Source of the DNA: Methylobacter sp.
Lineage (GTDB): Bacteria > Pseudomonadota > Gammaproteobacteria > Methylococcales > Methylomonadaceae
Direction of reading: 5' to 3'
Assembly (NCBI GenBank): GCA_023229605.1
Contig: JALNYY010000008.1
Span: forward strand, 1-62,312
DNA: 62,312 bases
The translations under genes were made by a program, and so were the position numbers. The stretch's first letter is position 1; every line of letters starts with the position of its first letter. Below are positions 45,955-55,542 of this stretch, piece after piece. The notes under the pieces were generated by a model. The model ran no database searches, had not been told where the DNA came from, and worked only from the letters and a program-made list of their open reading frames with translations.

Positions 45955-45964
45955 ATTGTGGATA

Positions 45965-47359
45965 CTATTTAAAGTCCGCTGAATCCGGATAGCCGGTTAA
46001 GGATTGTCCATCGTAAGTACTGAAATTATCATTTAATAGCTGAACCAGGTCTTTGGTTTTATTGGATATTTGAACCAAACGAAGTTTTGTTTTTTTATTC
46101 CAGCCAACGGGTTCTGAAATCGGAAACATAATGCGGCTGAACGTCAGGTTTTTTTCGAAAATACCGGCTAAATTTTCCATTAAATTGAGTTCTTTTTGCC
46201 GAGCGTTCAGCTGGCTTAGTATTAATTTCGCCTGGAACTTGCTGAAAAGAACATGCAGCGGCGTCATGATGACTATCAAAGTAAGGATTATCGCCGGCCC
46301 GATGATAGGGTCTATCAAGAACTCCAAAATACCGGTTTGTATTTCAGCGAAAATGGCAAGGGTGGCCAGAAATCCGAGCACAATCAGGCTGGAAAAGGTT
46401 GACCGGTCTTTCCATTGTCCGATGGCCTTTTTTACTTCCGGCATCACCACGTCATTAATTTCACGAATATTCTTTTCCAGTGAATTCAGCACACGGTAAG
46501 TACGATCATACCCTACATTGGCTATGCGCTGATCTATCGCGGCAAAGTCGGCCGGGTTTTGAGGCGTCAAGCCGCTTTCCTGGCTGGGCAATACAACAAA
46601 CTGCCCGGTATTTAATCCCAAGCTGGCAAGCTTTCTTTGCCATGACGATATGATTTCGCTGTTTGTAGTCGAGCTCAGCATTCCAACCGGCCTGTCTATC
46701 AGATAAACAAATTTATTGGAATCCTGGTGAAGAGTGATGTTTTCTATTAATTCATCAACCAGTGACGATGTTGATTCAAGGACATCGGTAAAAATAAAAA
46801 CCAGATCAGAGTTCTCAATAGCATGCTTTGTTAACAACGACGTGACTGGATTAGCTGGGGCGGCACTGATGTTGGGTGCGTCGATGAAAAGCTTGCTTTT
46901 TAGGCGGTCGCTGTTAAGCGTTTTCAATTCCAGATAAGAATTAATGCGATCCCCTTCCCCTGCTTGCTGCTGCTCAATTTTACGGCTGATTTGATAAAAC
47001 GGGAACCGATGGTCGACATCCAGCGCAGTACCGGGCAAAGTTGCCGGGTTAGACTGATTATTATGCAGTAAGACAGTAAATTTGTGACTGGATGTCTGAA
47101 TGCCGGAAAACAGATTGTCCGCGCCCAAGTAATTATTAATGAATCTGGACTTGGCCGTTGAATTGCCGCCAAACAAACTGATTATCGGCCACCATGAATT
47201 CTTACTGGCAGTCGTTTCATCCATTTCGATGAGTCCCAGATCATATTCAATTTGATCGAGCTCCTGAAAGACTTTTGATGCTTTCAGTAATACTGGATTG
47301 TCAGCGGCGAAGTGTTTTTCAAGGTTAAGCAGGTATTTGCTTGCTGTCTTTTCAGTCAT
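45965..47359 (-). CDS. Dynamin-superfamily-like GTPase with altered P-loop
   Basis: I take the ATG at 47359 (MTEKTASKYLLN); a GTG three codons earlier is possible. The ~464-residue protein has FGGNSTAKSRFINNYLG near 60-76, which is the EHD/dynamin G1 pattern xGxYSTGKTxF, but with Ala for Gly and Ser for Thr. TSSHKFTVL could be switch I, and LFIDAPNISAAP the DxPG element (Asn instead of Gly). VYLIDRP may be the G4 region. Two helices near 335-385 (IVLGFLATLAIFAEIQ and TLIVIMTPLHVLF) anchor it in the membrane. Whether it binds GTP is unclear. It is probably a membrane-remodelling or scaffold protein. Confidence 0.6.
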   Translation of the reverse strand: MTEKTASKYLLNLEKHFAADNPVLLKASKVFQELDQIEYDLGLIEMDETTASKNSWWPIISLFGGNSTAKSRFINNYLGADNLFSGIQTSSHKFTVLLHNNQSNPATLPGTALDVDHRFPFYQISRKIEQQQAGEGDRINSYLELKTLNSDRLKSKLFIDAPNISAAPANPVTSLLTKHAIENSDLVFIFTDVLESTSSLVDELIENITLHQDSNKFVYLIDRPVGMLSSTTNSEIISSWQRKLASLGLNTGQFVVLPSQESGLTPQNPADFAAIDQRIANVGYDRTYRVLNSLEKNIREINDVVMPEVKKAIGQWKDRSTFSSLIVLGFLATLAIFAEIQTGILEFLIDPIIGPAIILTLIVIMTPLHVLFSKFQAKLILSQLNARQKELNLMENLAGIFEKNLTFSRIMFPISEPVGWNKKTKLRLVQISNKTKDLVQLLNDNFSTYDGQSLTGYPDSADFK

Positions 47360-47587
47360 CAGAGACACCGTATTTGTTGAATTTTATGGATAAGGGGTTA
47401 CGAAGTATACACCCAAGAATGGGCGAACAATACAAAAAAACCACGGTAAAACGTGGGCATTTTATTGCCGTAAAACGAATAAATATTGGGTAAATATTGT
47501 TCTTTTCATACTCAACCAAGGTCAATTTATAGTATATTGAGACATATAATCAATGAATGCTGTAAGTGTGGTTTGAAAAACAAAAGG

Positions 47588-47980
47588 ATGAATGTGAAAG
47601 GTTTTATTATTCTTCGAAGCTTAGCCGCGTGTGCAATGGCTGCGTTAATATCAGGCTGCGCCATTCCGTTTTTTAGCGGGTATGGCGCAAATGGTCAGTC
47701 ACGTGAAGAGTTTGAACATCATGTCGAAGAGGTGTTCCGATTGCAAAATCAAATGACCAGCGAAGTGATGATGTTGCTGGAAACCGATGAGACCCCAAAA
47801 CATGATGCCTTAATGCAGGCTGAGCAACGTATGCAGCAGGTCTGCGCCGATCTTATCGAATATGCTTCTCGCGATATTGACGGTTTAAGCAGCGATCTTT
47901 TTTTGAGTCACCGCGTCGAGGCATCGGCGATAGACTGTGAGCGAGCGGCTTTAGCTATCAAGCCGCTGTTGAAGCCCTAG
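47588..47980 (+). CDS. Small lipoprotein
   Basis: The ATG at 47588 (MNVKGFIILRSLAACAMA) or the GTG at 47594 are the likely starts; the frame upstream to 47486 reads as non-coding. The ~130-residue product has a lipoprotein signal ending in LISGC (Cys near 24), then a predicted helical region with HVEEVFRLQNQMTSEVMMLL. It is probably lipidated and held in the envelope. I recognise no family. It converges with nadB with only 4 bp between the stops. Confidence 0.6.
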   Translation: MNVKGFIILRSLAACAMAALISGCAIPFFSGYGANGQSREEFEHHVEEVFRLQNQMTSEVMMLLETDETPKHDALMQAEQRMQQVCADLIEYASRDIDGLSSDLFLSHRVEASAIDCERAALAIKPLLKP

Positions 47981-47984
47981 CGCA

Positions 47985-49598
47985 TTAACGATGGTCAGTC
48001 GGCTGCGGCGTCAAAACAGTGTTTTGCGCAGGTTTGCTGTTATCGGTTTCCGGATAATCCAGCGTGTAATGTAAACCGCGGCTTTCCTTGCGCTGCTGTG
48101 CGCAACGGATGATTAATTCGGCGACGATGACCAAGTTGCGCAATTCGAGCAAATCACTGGTAACACGGAAATTGCTGTAATATTCGGCGATTTCCTTTTT
48201 AAGCAATTCCACCCTGCTCATTGCCCGGCTCAAGCGTTTATCGGTTCTGACGATGCCGACATAATCCCACATAAAACGGCGCAATTCCTCCCAGTTATGG
48301 GAAACAACCACTTCCTCATCGGAATCGCTGACTTTTGACTCATCCCAGTCAAGAAGTTCCGGTGGAGGCATAATGCCGGGCAGTTTCTGCAAAATATCCT
48401 CGCTGGCGCGTTCCGCGAACACCAGACATTCCAGCAACGAGTTGCTGGCCATGCGATTTGCGCCGTGCAAACCGGTGCAGGCTGCTTCGCCTATCGCATA
48501 GAGATTGCCAATATCGGTACGCGCATAGCTGTCGGTCAATACGCCGCCGCAGGTATAGTGCGCCGCCGGAACGACCGGAATCGGCTGCTTGGTGATGTCG
48601 ATGTCAAACTCAAGGCACTGCTGATAAATCGTCGGAAAATGCTCGCGGATGAACTGTTCCGGTTTGTGGCTAATATCGAGATAAACACAGTCTATGCCGC
48701 GTTTTTTCATTTCATGGTCTATGGCCCTAGCCACTATATCCCGAGGCGCCAACTCCCCTCTCGGATCAAAATTCTGCATAAACGGGGAGCCGTCCGGCAG
48801 GATCAATCTACCGCCCTCGCCTCTTACCGCTTCGCTGATCAGAAAAGAATGTGCATGCGGATGATAAAGACACGTCGGATGAAATTGCATGAATTCCATG
48901 TTGCTGACCCGGCAGCCTGCGCGCCAAGCCAAAGCTATGCCGTCGCCGGTCGAACTTTGCGGATTGGTGCTGTAAAGATAGGCCTTGCTTGCGCCGCCGG
49001 TTGCCAGAACCACGACTCGAGCCGCCATCGTCTTGACTCGCTGACTTTTTGAATCCAGAACATAAGCGCCTAAAATCCGTTTTTCCGCATCCCCTTTACT
49101 GGTAATCAGCTCCACCACGTTATGATGCTCAAACAATTCGATATTGGCGTGTTCCTTGGCGCGCTCAATCAGCGACAACGACACCGCCTTGCCCGTTGCA
49201 TCGGCGGTATGCACAATGCGGCGATGGGAATGTCCGCCTTCCCTGTTTAAATGCAGTTTGACTTCCCCTGATGCGGTTTGCTCCTCGGTAAAAGCAACGC
49301 CTTGCTGCCTCAGCCAGTCTATCGAACTCTTGCCGTGCGTCACGGTCAGCCTGACAATCTCAGGATCGCAAAGCCCCGCGCCGGCATCCAACGTATCGTC
49401 AATATGCGATTCAATAGAATCGTCGGCGCCGAAAACAGCGGATATACCGCCTTGCGCATAATAGGTGCTGGCCGTCGTCAAGGCGAATTTCGACAGCACG
49501 GCAATGCGCATTGAATGGTCAGCCAGCTTAAGCGCCAAGCTTAAACCCGCGCCGCCGCTGCCAATAATAAGAACATCGTAATTTTGGGAATTAGGCAT
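47985..49598 (-). CDS. nadB: L-aspartate oxidase
   Basis: The 537-residue protein begins with a FAD-binding GSGGAGLSLALKLA motif near 13-26, followed by STYYAQGGISAVFG near 43-56. Active-site segments HRRIVHTADATG near 124 and HPTCLYHP near 239 are present, and YTCGGVLTD near 346. It oxidises aspartate to iminoaspartate with oxygen or fumarate, the first step of NAD synthesis with NadA. No nadA or nadC adjoins it. Confidence 0.95.
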   Translation of the reverse strand: MPNSQNYDVLIIGSGGAGLSLALKLADHSMRIAVLSKFALTTASTYYAQGGISAVFGADDSIESHIDDTLDAGAGLCDPEIVRLTVTHGKSSIDWLRQQGVAFTEEQTASGEVKLHLNREGGHSHRRIVHTADATGKAVSLSLIERAKEHANIELFEHHNVVELITSKGDAEKRILGAYVLDSKSQRVKTMAARVVVLATGGASKAYLYSTNPQSSTGDGIALAWRAGCRVSNMEFMQFHPTCLYHPHAHSFLISEAVRGEGGRLILPDGSPFMQNFDPRGELAPRDIVARAIDHEMKKRGIDCVYLDISHKPEQFIREHFPTIYQQCLEFDIDITKQPIPVVPAAHYTCGGVLTDSYARTDIGNLYAIGEAACTGLHGANRMASNSLLECLVFAERASEDILQKLPGIMPPPELLDWDESKVSDSDEEVVVSHNWEELRRFMWDYVGIVRTDKRLSRAMSRVELLKKEIAEYYSNFRVTSDLLELRNLVIVAELIIRCAQQRKESRGLHYTLDYPETDNSKPAQNTVLTPQPTDHR

Positions 49599-49771
49599 CA
49601 GATAAAAGTAGCCGGCCGGTCAAATAAGGGAAAAGTTATTGTACTAACATGCTTAGTTGCAATTGGTGGATAATAAAGCTTTTTAGTCCGATAACACAAT
49701 TTTATATCAATCACCTTGATTGCTATTTTCAACATAAGTTATTTCATTAATGGTATTAAATGGAGGTTTTT

Positions 49772-51175
49772 ATGCTCAAGAAAGTTAGGTGGTGTTTTGT
49801 CCTGATCGTGCTGTTTAATCGAAACGTGTTAGCTGATTTGCCGGATTTTACCGAGATGGTAAAGACCAACGGTGTCGCCGTGGTCAACATCAGCACCACG
49901 CAAAAAGCGCCGCCTGAGGCTGAAAACGCTCCCGAACAACCGCAACTTCCGGAGGGCATGCCTCCCGAAATGGAAGAGTTTTTTAAGCGCTTTTTAGATG
50001 AGCAGGGCGGCGGCTATGTGCCAAGGGACACGACCTCCTTAGGCTCGGGTTTTATTATTTCCGCTGATGGTTATATCTTAACCAATAGCCATGTGGTAAA
50101 AGATGCCGATGAAATCGTGGTCAAATTATCCGACCACCGCGAACTGTTAGCCAAAGTGATCGGCTCCGATGCGCGCACTGACGTCGCGTTATTAAAGGTC
50201 GATGCCAAAGACTTGCCTGCAGTGACCATTGGCGATGCGAACAAACTCCAGGTAGGCGCCTGGGTTCTGGCCATAGGCTCGCCTTTTGGCTTTGAACAAT
50301 CCGTCACCGCCGGCATCGTCAGCGCTAAAGGCCGCAGCCTGCCCGGAGGAAATTATGTGCCGTTTATCCAGACCGATGTCGCCATCAATCCGGGTAATTC
50401 AGGCGGCCCCTTGTTTAATATGGAAGGCAAAGTCGTCGGCATCAATTCCCAGATTTACAGTCGCACCGGCGGCTTTATGGGACTTTCATTCGCCATACCG
50501 ATGGATGTGGTGATGAATGTCGTCGATCAAATAAAAGCCACCGGTAAAGCGACACATGGCTGGCTGGGCGTTCAAATACAGGATGTCACGCGGGAGCTGG
50601 CCGAAACATTCGGCATGAAAAAACCGCAGGGCGCGTTGGTTTCCAAAGTGATGCCCGGCAGTCCCGCAGAAAAAGCCGACTTGCAGATTGGCGACATTAT
50701 TACCGAATTTAATGGCCAGCAAATTGAAAACTCAAGTGACTTGCCGCCCATGGTCGGTATAACGCCAATCAATGACAAAGCCACATTAAAAATCATCCGG
50801 CAAGGCGAGACTAAAACCCTCGAATTTAAAGTGGGACTGCTGCCCGATGAAGTCGACAAACTGGCAGACGCCAAGACGGCGCCAAAACTCCCGCATAATC
50901 GCTTGGGAATCAATGTCATCGACTTAACCGATGAACAAAGAAAAGCCTTGGAAGTTTCTAAAAACGGCGTATTAGTTCAGGATGTCGCCAAAGGCACAGC
51001 AAAAGATGCCGGGATTCAGCGCGGCGATGTCATTTTGCGTATCCAGAACGACGTGATCCGCGATGCAGCTGACTTTGAAAAAACCGTCAAGAAACTCCCT
51101 GCCGGCAAATCAATCGCTGTTTTGGTGCAACGTCAGGGCAATCCGGTATTTTTGGCGCTTAAAGTGGAAAAATAA
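49772..51175 (+). CDS. Periplasmic serine protease of the HtrA/DegP family
   Basis: The ATG at 49772 (MLKKVRWCFVLIVLF) follows GGAGG at 6 nt; the ATG at 49760 is part of that site's context. The 467-residue protein has a signal peptide (to about Ala 21). The triad is in place: SHVVKDADEIV (His), ARTDVALLKV (Asp) and NPGNSGGPLF (Ser). Two PDZ domains follow (GWLGVQIQDVTREL, GINVIDLTDEQRK). It degrades or refolds damaged periplasmic proteins as a DegP/DegQ-like cage. A strong terminator lies at 51212. Confidence 0.93.
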   Translation: MLKKVRWCFVLIVLFNRNVLADLPDFTEMVKTNGVAVVNISTTQKAPPEAENAPEQPQLPEGMPPEMEEFFKRFLDEQGGGYVPRDTTSLGSGFIISADGYILTNSHVVKDADEIVVKLSDHRELLAKVIGSDARTDVALLKVDAKDLPAVTIGDANKLQVGAWVLAIGSPFGFEQSVTAGIVSAKGRSLPGGNYVPFIQTDVAINPGNSGGPLFNMEGKVVGINSQIYSRTGGFMGLSFAIPMDVVMNVVDQIKATGKATHGWLGVQIQDVTRELAETFGMKKPQGALVSKVMPGSPAEKADLQIGDIITEFNGQQIENSSDLPPMVGITPINDKATLKIIRQGETKTLEFKVGLLPDEVDKLADAKTAPKLPHNRLGINVIDLTDEQRKALEVSKNGVLVQDVAKGTAKDAGIQRGDVILRIQNDVIRDAADFEKTVKKLPAGKSIAVLVQRQGNPVFLALKVEK

Positions 51176-51211
51176 TCTGCTAAGCTTTACGCTTAAGTCG
51201 CGAAAAATGAC

Positions 51212-51244
51212 AGAGTTCCCATGCGGAGCATGGGAACTCTTTTT
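51212..51244 (+). terminator. Intrinsic terminator of the HtrA gene
   Basis: AGAGTTCCCATGC and GCATGGGAACTCT form a perfect 13-bp stem with a 3-nt loop, followed by five T residues. Confidence 0.92.
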
Positions 51245-51300
51245 CTATCGATTCATCGTTGCCGAGCTTGGCTGATTTCATCGCCGGGGTCTTAAGTTAA

Positions 51301-51438
51301 ATGAAAAACCGGCCGTTACTATGGGCTGGACTTTTGCTTTTGGCGGCAGTGCCGACTATTGAAAAGTCCGGACCTAAGCCTGTTTTGCTTTTACCCCGGA
51401 CAACCCATTACGCAGCTTGCATAGTTAAACAGCAATAA
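51301..51438 (+). CDS. Possible 45-aa exported peptide
   Basis: A 45-codon frame reads MKNRPLLWAGLLLLAAVPT then IEKSGPKPVLLLPRTTHYA, like a signal peptide plus a short mature part. There is no good ribosome site (only a GGGG 13 nt upstream). It sits in the 5' region of hsp20 and could be the leader of that transcript or chance. Confidence 0.25.
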   Translation: MKNRPLLWAGLLLLAAVPTIEKSGPKPVLLLPRTTHYAACIVKQQ

Positions 51439-51454
51439 CCTGGAATAACACATT

Positions 51455-51856
51455 ATGTCATCACGTAATCTTGAATCTTGGATGTGGGCGGAAGCTTGCG
51501 AAATATTGGACCGGGCTGATCGTCTGCATCGGCAGTTCTTTAGACCGGCTGTTATGAGCGTCAAACGACCGACGTGGGAACCGCCTATCGATGTCTACGA
51601 AACCAATTATGAATTCAAAATCATGATTGCACTGCCGGGCGTAGCCCCGGAGCATTTGACCGTCATACTGGAAGACGACCACCTGATTGTTCTCGGACAG
51701 CGGCATCTGCCTGTCAGTGCAGAAGCGCATATCCGGCGCTTGGAAATTCCCTATGGCCGATTTGAGCGGCGCATTGAGCTGCCGGCCGGGCGCTTTGAAA
51801 TCGGCGCTCGCGAATTTGTTGACGGTTGTTTATTCATTTCACTGCGGAAACTATAA
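51455..51856 (+). CDS. Hsp20-family small heat-shock protein
   Basis: The 133-residue protein has the alpha-crystallin domain: EPPIDVYETNYEFKIMIALPGV near 42-63, RRLEIPYGRFERRIELPAGR near 94-113, and FVDGCLFISL. It is a holdase-type chaperone with a short N-terminal arm. It lies 9 bp upstream of lon, probably in one stress-response operon. I could not assign a heat-shock promoter upstream. Confidence 0.9.
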   Translation: MSSRNLESWMWAEACEILDRADRLHRQFFRPAVMSVKRPTWEPPIDVYETNYEFKIMIALPGVAPEHLTVILEDDHLIVLGQRHLPVSAEAHIRRLEIPYGRFERRIELPAGRFEIGAREFVDGCLFISLRKL

Positions 51857-51865
51857 AGGCTTCTT

Positions 51866-54274
51866 ATGCAAATCAAAGATCTGAAAAATATACTTCTAGG
51901 ATCAGCGCCGGATGCGGAAGAGCCGTCTTCAGAAATAAAACAGGAGGCTCCGCTGCAATCTCCGGCTATTCCCGATGACGCGCTTATCATTGTACCTATG
52001 CGCGGCACCGTGCTGTTCCCGCAAAATATTTCCCCGTTGGTGATAGGCCGTAAACTCTCTATTGCTGCGGTGCAACAGGCGGTACGTTCGGAGAAACCGG
52101 TCGGACTGATCATGCAGCTGCTGGACAAAAACGAAGAGCCCGGCCCGGATGACCTCCACACTGTCGGCACTGTGGCGGAGATTTTACGTTACATAACCGC
52201 TCCCGATGGCGCGCATCATATTGTGTGTCAGGGTGTGCAACGCTTTCGTGTGAAGGGATTCTTGCCGGGCTATCCGTTTCTTGTCGCCCGAATTGAGCGT
52301 TACGAAGAGCCTGAACTAAGCTCCCAGGATGTCGAGGCGCGAGTCATAACGCTCAAACAAAAAGCGCTGGAAATGCTGATGCAGACGCGGCAGGCGCCTG
52401 ACGAACTGGTTAATGCGATTCGCTCTATCGCCTCTCCGGCAATGCTGGCCGACCTGATCGCCAGCTACCTGATTTCAAAACCTGCCGAGAAACAGGAGAT
52501 ACTGGCGCTATTTGATATACGGGAACGTATCGACAAAATCCTGGAACTACTCAATTACCAAATCGAAGTATTGAAGCTTTCAAACAAAATTAGCGAACAA
52601 ACCCAGGAAACCATGGGGCAGCAGCAACGCGAATTTGTTTTGCGGGAGCAAATGAAGGCCATCCAGAAGGAATTGGGCGAAGAAGATGGGCGCTCCGCCG
52701 AAATTGAAGACGTCAGCAACGCCATTAGCGCAGCCAAGATGCCTGAAGATGTGGAAAAACAAGCGCGCAAGGAACTGGGCCGCTTGCAGCACATGTCCGA
52801 TGCCAGCGGCGAATATTCGATGATTCGAACCTACCTCGACTGGCTGACCGAGCTGCCCTGGTCCGTCGCGAGTGCCGGTGTTATTGATATAGCAAAAGCC
52901 CGTGAAATACTGAATGAAGATCATTACGGCCTGGATAAAATCAAGCAGCGCATCTTGGAATTTCTAGCGGTGCGCAAACTGAACCCGAATGGCAAGAGTC
53001 CTATTTTATGTTTTGTCGGACCGCCCGGAGTCGGCAAAACTTCTCTGGGACGCAGCATCGCCCGGGCAACCGAGCGTGAATTTGTCCGCGCCAGCCTCGG
53101 CGGCCTGCATGACGAAGCCGAGATCCGGGGCCACCGGCGCACCTATATCGGCGCATTACCGGGCAATATTATCCAATCCATACGCAAGGCCGGCACTAAT
53201 AATCCGATATTTATGCTCGATGAAATGGACAAGCTCGGTTCAGGATTTCATGGCGATCCCTCGTCAGCCTTGCTGGAAGTATTGGACCCCGAGCAGAACT
53301 CAACCTTCCGCGACAATTATCTGGCCGTAGCGTTCGACCTGAGCCACGTCATGTTTATCGGAACCGCCAATGTATTGGACAACATCCCCGCGCCTTTGCG
53401 CGACCGGATGGAAGTGATCGAATTAACCGGTTATACCTCGGATGAAAAGCTCCAGATCGCCAAACGCTATCTGGTACACAGGCAACTGGAAAGCAACGGC
53501 CTAAGCCCCGAACAATGCACAATCACCGATAGCGCCATACTGGCCATTATTCAGGACTACACCCGCGAAGCCGGTTGCAGAAACCTGGAACGGGAAATCG
53601 GTTCGGTATTTCGTCATGTCGCCATGCGCATTGCCGAGGGTATTGCCGTTAGTGAGCGGATCGATGCCGAACAGCTTCACGGCATTCTGGGGCCGAAAAA
53701 GTTCGACAGCGACGTCGCCATGCGCGCCAGCGTCCCTGGTGTCGCCACAGGACTGGCCTGGACACCGGTCGGCGGCGACATTCTTTTTATTGAAGCCGCC
53801 CGTTTACCCGGTAACGGCAAACTGATCCTTACCGGGCAGTTGGGCGATGTCATGAAAGAAAGCGCTCAGGCCGCATTAAGCCTGGTGAAATCGCACGCCC
53901 ATGAGCTGGGCTTAAACCCGGAAATATTCGAAAAAAACGACATACATGTGCATGTGCCTGCCGGCGCCATTCCTAAAGACGGCCCCAGCGCCGGGGTCGC
54001 CATGTTCACTGCACTTTATTCCGCTTTTTCTGAAAAGATTGTGAAAAGCGATGTCGCCATGACCGGAGAAATCAGCCTGCGTGGGCTGGTGTTGCCGGTC
54101 GGCGGTATTAAAGAGAAAGTCATTGCCGCCGCCAGGGCCGGGATAAAGACGGTGATGCTCCCAGCGCGCAACCAAAGAGACTTTGAAGAAATACCCGAAG
54201 CGGTAAGAAGCCAGCTCCAGTTTATCTGGCTGGAAAAGGCGGATGACGCGTTAAAAATTGCCGTGGAAAAGTAA
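51866..54274 (+). CDS. lon: ATP-dependent protease Lon
   Basis: The 802-residue protein has an N-terminal LON substrate domain (DDALIIVPMRGTVLFPQNISPLVIGR), a coiled-coil linker, and an AAA+ module with Walker A CFVGPPGVGKTSLG near 379 and Walker B FMLDEMDKLG near 448. The C-terminal protease domain has PKDGPSAGVAMFT (catalytic Ser) and KEKVIAAARAG (Lys). It degrades misfolded and regulatory proteins in the cytoplasm. It follows hsp20 by 9 bp with AAAGG before the ATG. Confidence 0.97.
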   Translation: MQIKDLKNILLGSAPDAEEPSSEIKQEAPLQSPAIPDDALIIVPMRGTVLFPQNISPLVIGRKLSIAAVQQAVRSEKPVGLIMQLLDKNEEPGPDDLHTVGTVAEILRYITAPDGAHHIVCQGVQRFRVKGFLPGYPFLVARIERYEEPELSSQDVEARVITLKQKALEMLMQTRQAPDELVNAIRSIASPAMLADLIASYLISKPAEKQEILALFDIRERIDKILELLNYQIEVLKLSNKISEQTQETMGQQQREFVLREQMKAIQKELGEEDGRSAEIEDVSNAISAAKMPEDVEKQARKELGRLQHMSDASGEYSMIRTYLDWLTELPWSVASAGVIDIAKAREILNEDHYGLDKIKQRILEFLAVRKLNPNGKSPILCFVGPPGVGKTSLGRSIARATEREFVRASLGGLHDEAEIRGHRRTYIGALPGNIIQSIRKAGTNNPIFMLDEMDKLGSGFHGDPSSALLEVLDPEQNSTFRDNYLAVAFDLSHVMFIGTANVLDNIPAPLRDRMEVIELTGYTSDEKLQIAKRYLVHRQLESNGLSPEQCTITDSAILAIIQDYTREAGCRNLEREIGSVFRHVAMRIAEGIAVSERIDAEQLHGILGPKKFDSDVAMRASVPGVATGLAWTPVGGDILFIEAARLPGNGKLILTGQLGDVMKESAQAALSLVKSHAHELGLNPEIFEKNDIHVHVPAGAIPKDGPSAGVAMFTALYSAFSEKIVKSDVAMTGEISLRGLVLPVGGIKEKVIAAARAGIKTVMLPARNQRDFEEIPEAVRSQLQFIWLEKADDALKIAVEK

Positions 54275-54426
54275 CCGGCAAATCAACAACGCTCCTCCGC
54301 CAGTCGTCATACCGGCAGGGAATGCCGGTATCCAGATTACAGGGATGTAATACAGCGTATAGAACCGAAGTAACAGCCATTCATCATGCCTGTCTCAGCC
54401 GACGTATATCGGCAAGAATTAAACCG

Positions 54427-55197
54427 TTATTCATAGGCTTCGATCTTCAAAAGATGCTCTACGCTGACGATTTTGTAGCCGTTTTCCTGGGCAAAATTAA
54501 GCGTTTGTTTCAGCACCTGGATAGTTTTATCGGACGTATCATGAAACAGGATGATAGCCCCCGGTTTGATTTGTTTTTGCACACGTTGGGTAATGGTGTG
54601 CGCGTGATCTGCGGTCGTGTCCAGGGATCGGATACTCCAGCCGATAATGCTGTAATTCAACGCATTTGATGCTTTAACAAGATTGGGCGTCGTGACTCCA
54701 TAGGGAGGCCTAAACAGCTTCATGCGTTTGCCTATAACCTCGAAAACATCATCTGCCGCCTGGTTTAGCTCATCCTTAAAGCCTTGCAGGCTTTTAAAAT
54801 CCATAAAAAAAGAATGCGTGTAGCTGTGATTGCCAATGCTGTGTCCATCCGCATCTATCTGTTTCAAAATATTTTCATTGCCCCGAATGTTTTTCCCTAT
54901 CACAAAAAATGTCGCGCCGGCATTGTACTGCGCTAATGCGGACAGCACTTGCGGGGTGTATTTTTGGTTTGGACCGTCATCAAAAGAAACGGCTATTTCT
55001 TTTTCGAAAGAATCTGCGCAGCAATGGGCCTTGGCGTGAAAGTTGGATTGAATGTTAGCCGAACCGTAAATAATTAAGGTCTTGTAAAGACCCGCCGGCA
55101 ATGTCAACCACCATAGGCTGACCTCGAAAAAGTGATGCAACAGTCCAATAACGCTGATAGCGATAATAAAACCGGTTTTTGCTGTTTTGGAAGTCAT
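54427..55197 (-). CDS. Membrane-anchored polysaccharide deacetylase (NodB fold)
   Basis: The ATG at 55197 (MTSKTAKTGFIIAISVIG) gives 256 residues with one or two N-terminal helices (FIIAISVIGLLHHF, LWWLTLPAGLYKTLII). The NodB motifs follow: AVSFDDGPNQ near 70-79 (Asp pair), GHSIGNHSYTHS near 118 (His pair), FRPPYGVTTPN near 157, and IILFHDTSDKT near 222. It probably removes acetyl groups from envelope sugars in the periplasm. Its start lies 3 bp from a possible divergent gene. Confidence 0.85.
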   Translation of the reverse strand: MTSKTAKTGFIIAISVIGLLHHFFEVSLWWLTLPAGLYKTLIIYGSANIQSNFHAKAHCCADSFEKEIAVSFDDGPNQKYTPQVLSALAQYNAGATFFVIGKNIRGNENILKQIDADGHSIGNHSYTHSFFMDFKSLQGFKDELNQAADDVFEVIGKRMKLFRPPYGVTTPNLVKASNALNYSIIGWSIRSLDTTADHAHTITQRVQKQIKPGAIILFHDTSDKTIQVLKQTLNFAQENGYKIVSVEHLLKIEAYE

Positions 55198-55200
55198 GTT

Positions 55201-55542
55201 ATGTATTTGATAATCTGGGAAAATGTTTTTCAATCCGGCAAACAGCAATTTAACAGCGTCATCACGGCAGTCGATTCTGGAAGCTACGTTCTTGATGTCT
55301 TTTTTGTCGACAGGGGTTATCCGGCTCTTTGCCCCATACCATTGAGCGTCGACGAATTGAAACGAAGAAATATTGGATGCTATTTTACAGACTTAGATCA
55401 TGCGGCGGAATTCTATGCCTTAACCTGCCCTTCCAAAATGCATGCTTCTTTATCCATCAGCGGCAAACAAAAATTCTCGGCAGTCATTGCGGTTGATTGC
55501 GGCCTTGTATATAAAAATTACTATAAATTTATCAGCGGATAG
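55201..55542 (+). CDS. Unknown 113-aa protein, divergent from the deacetylase
   Basis: From the ATG at 55201 (MYLIIWENVFQSGKQQF) the frame has 113 codons and reads as a plausible soluble protein (TAVDSGSYVLDVFFVDRGYP, LKRRNIGCYFTDLDHAAEFYAL). No ribosome site is clear. The start is only 3 bp from the deacetylase start on the other strand, so at least one start is probably misplaced. I recognise no family. Confidence 0.4.
   Translation: MYLIIWENVFQSGKQQFNSVITAVDSGSYVLDVFFVDRGYPALCPIPLSVDELKRRNIGCYFTDLDHAAEFYALTCPSKMHASLSISGKQKFSAVIAVDCGLVYKNYYKFISG

Noticed and set aside
51245..51454. Sigma-32 promoter for hsp20-lon
   Set aside because: TATTGAAAA and CCCATTA strings are present but not at the needed spacing.
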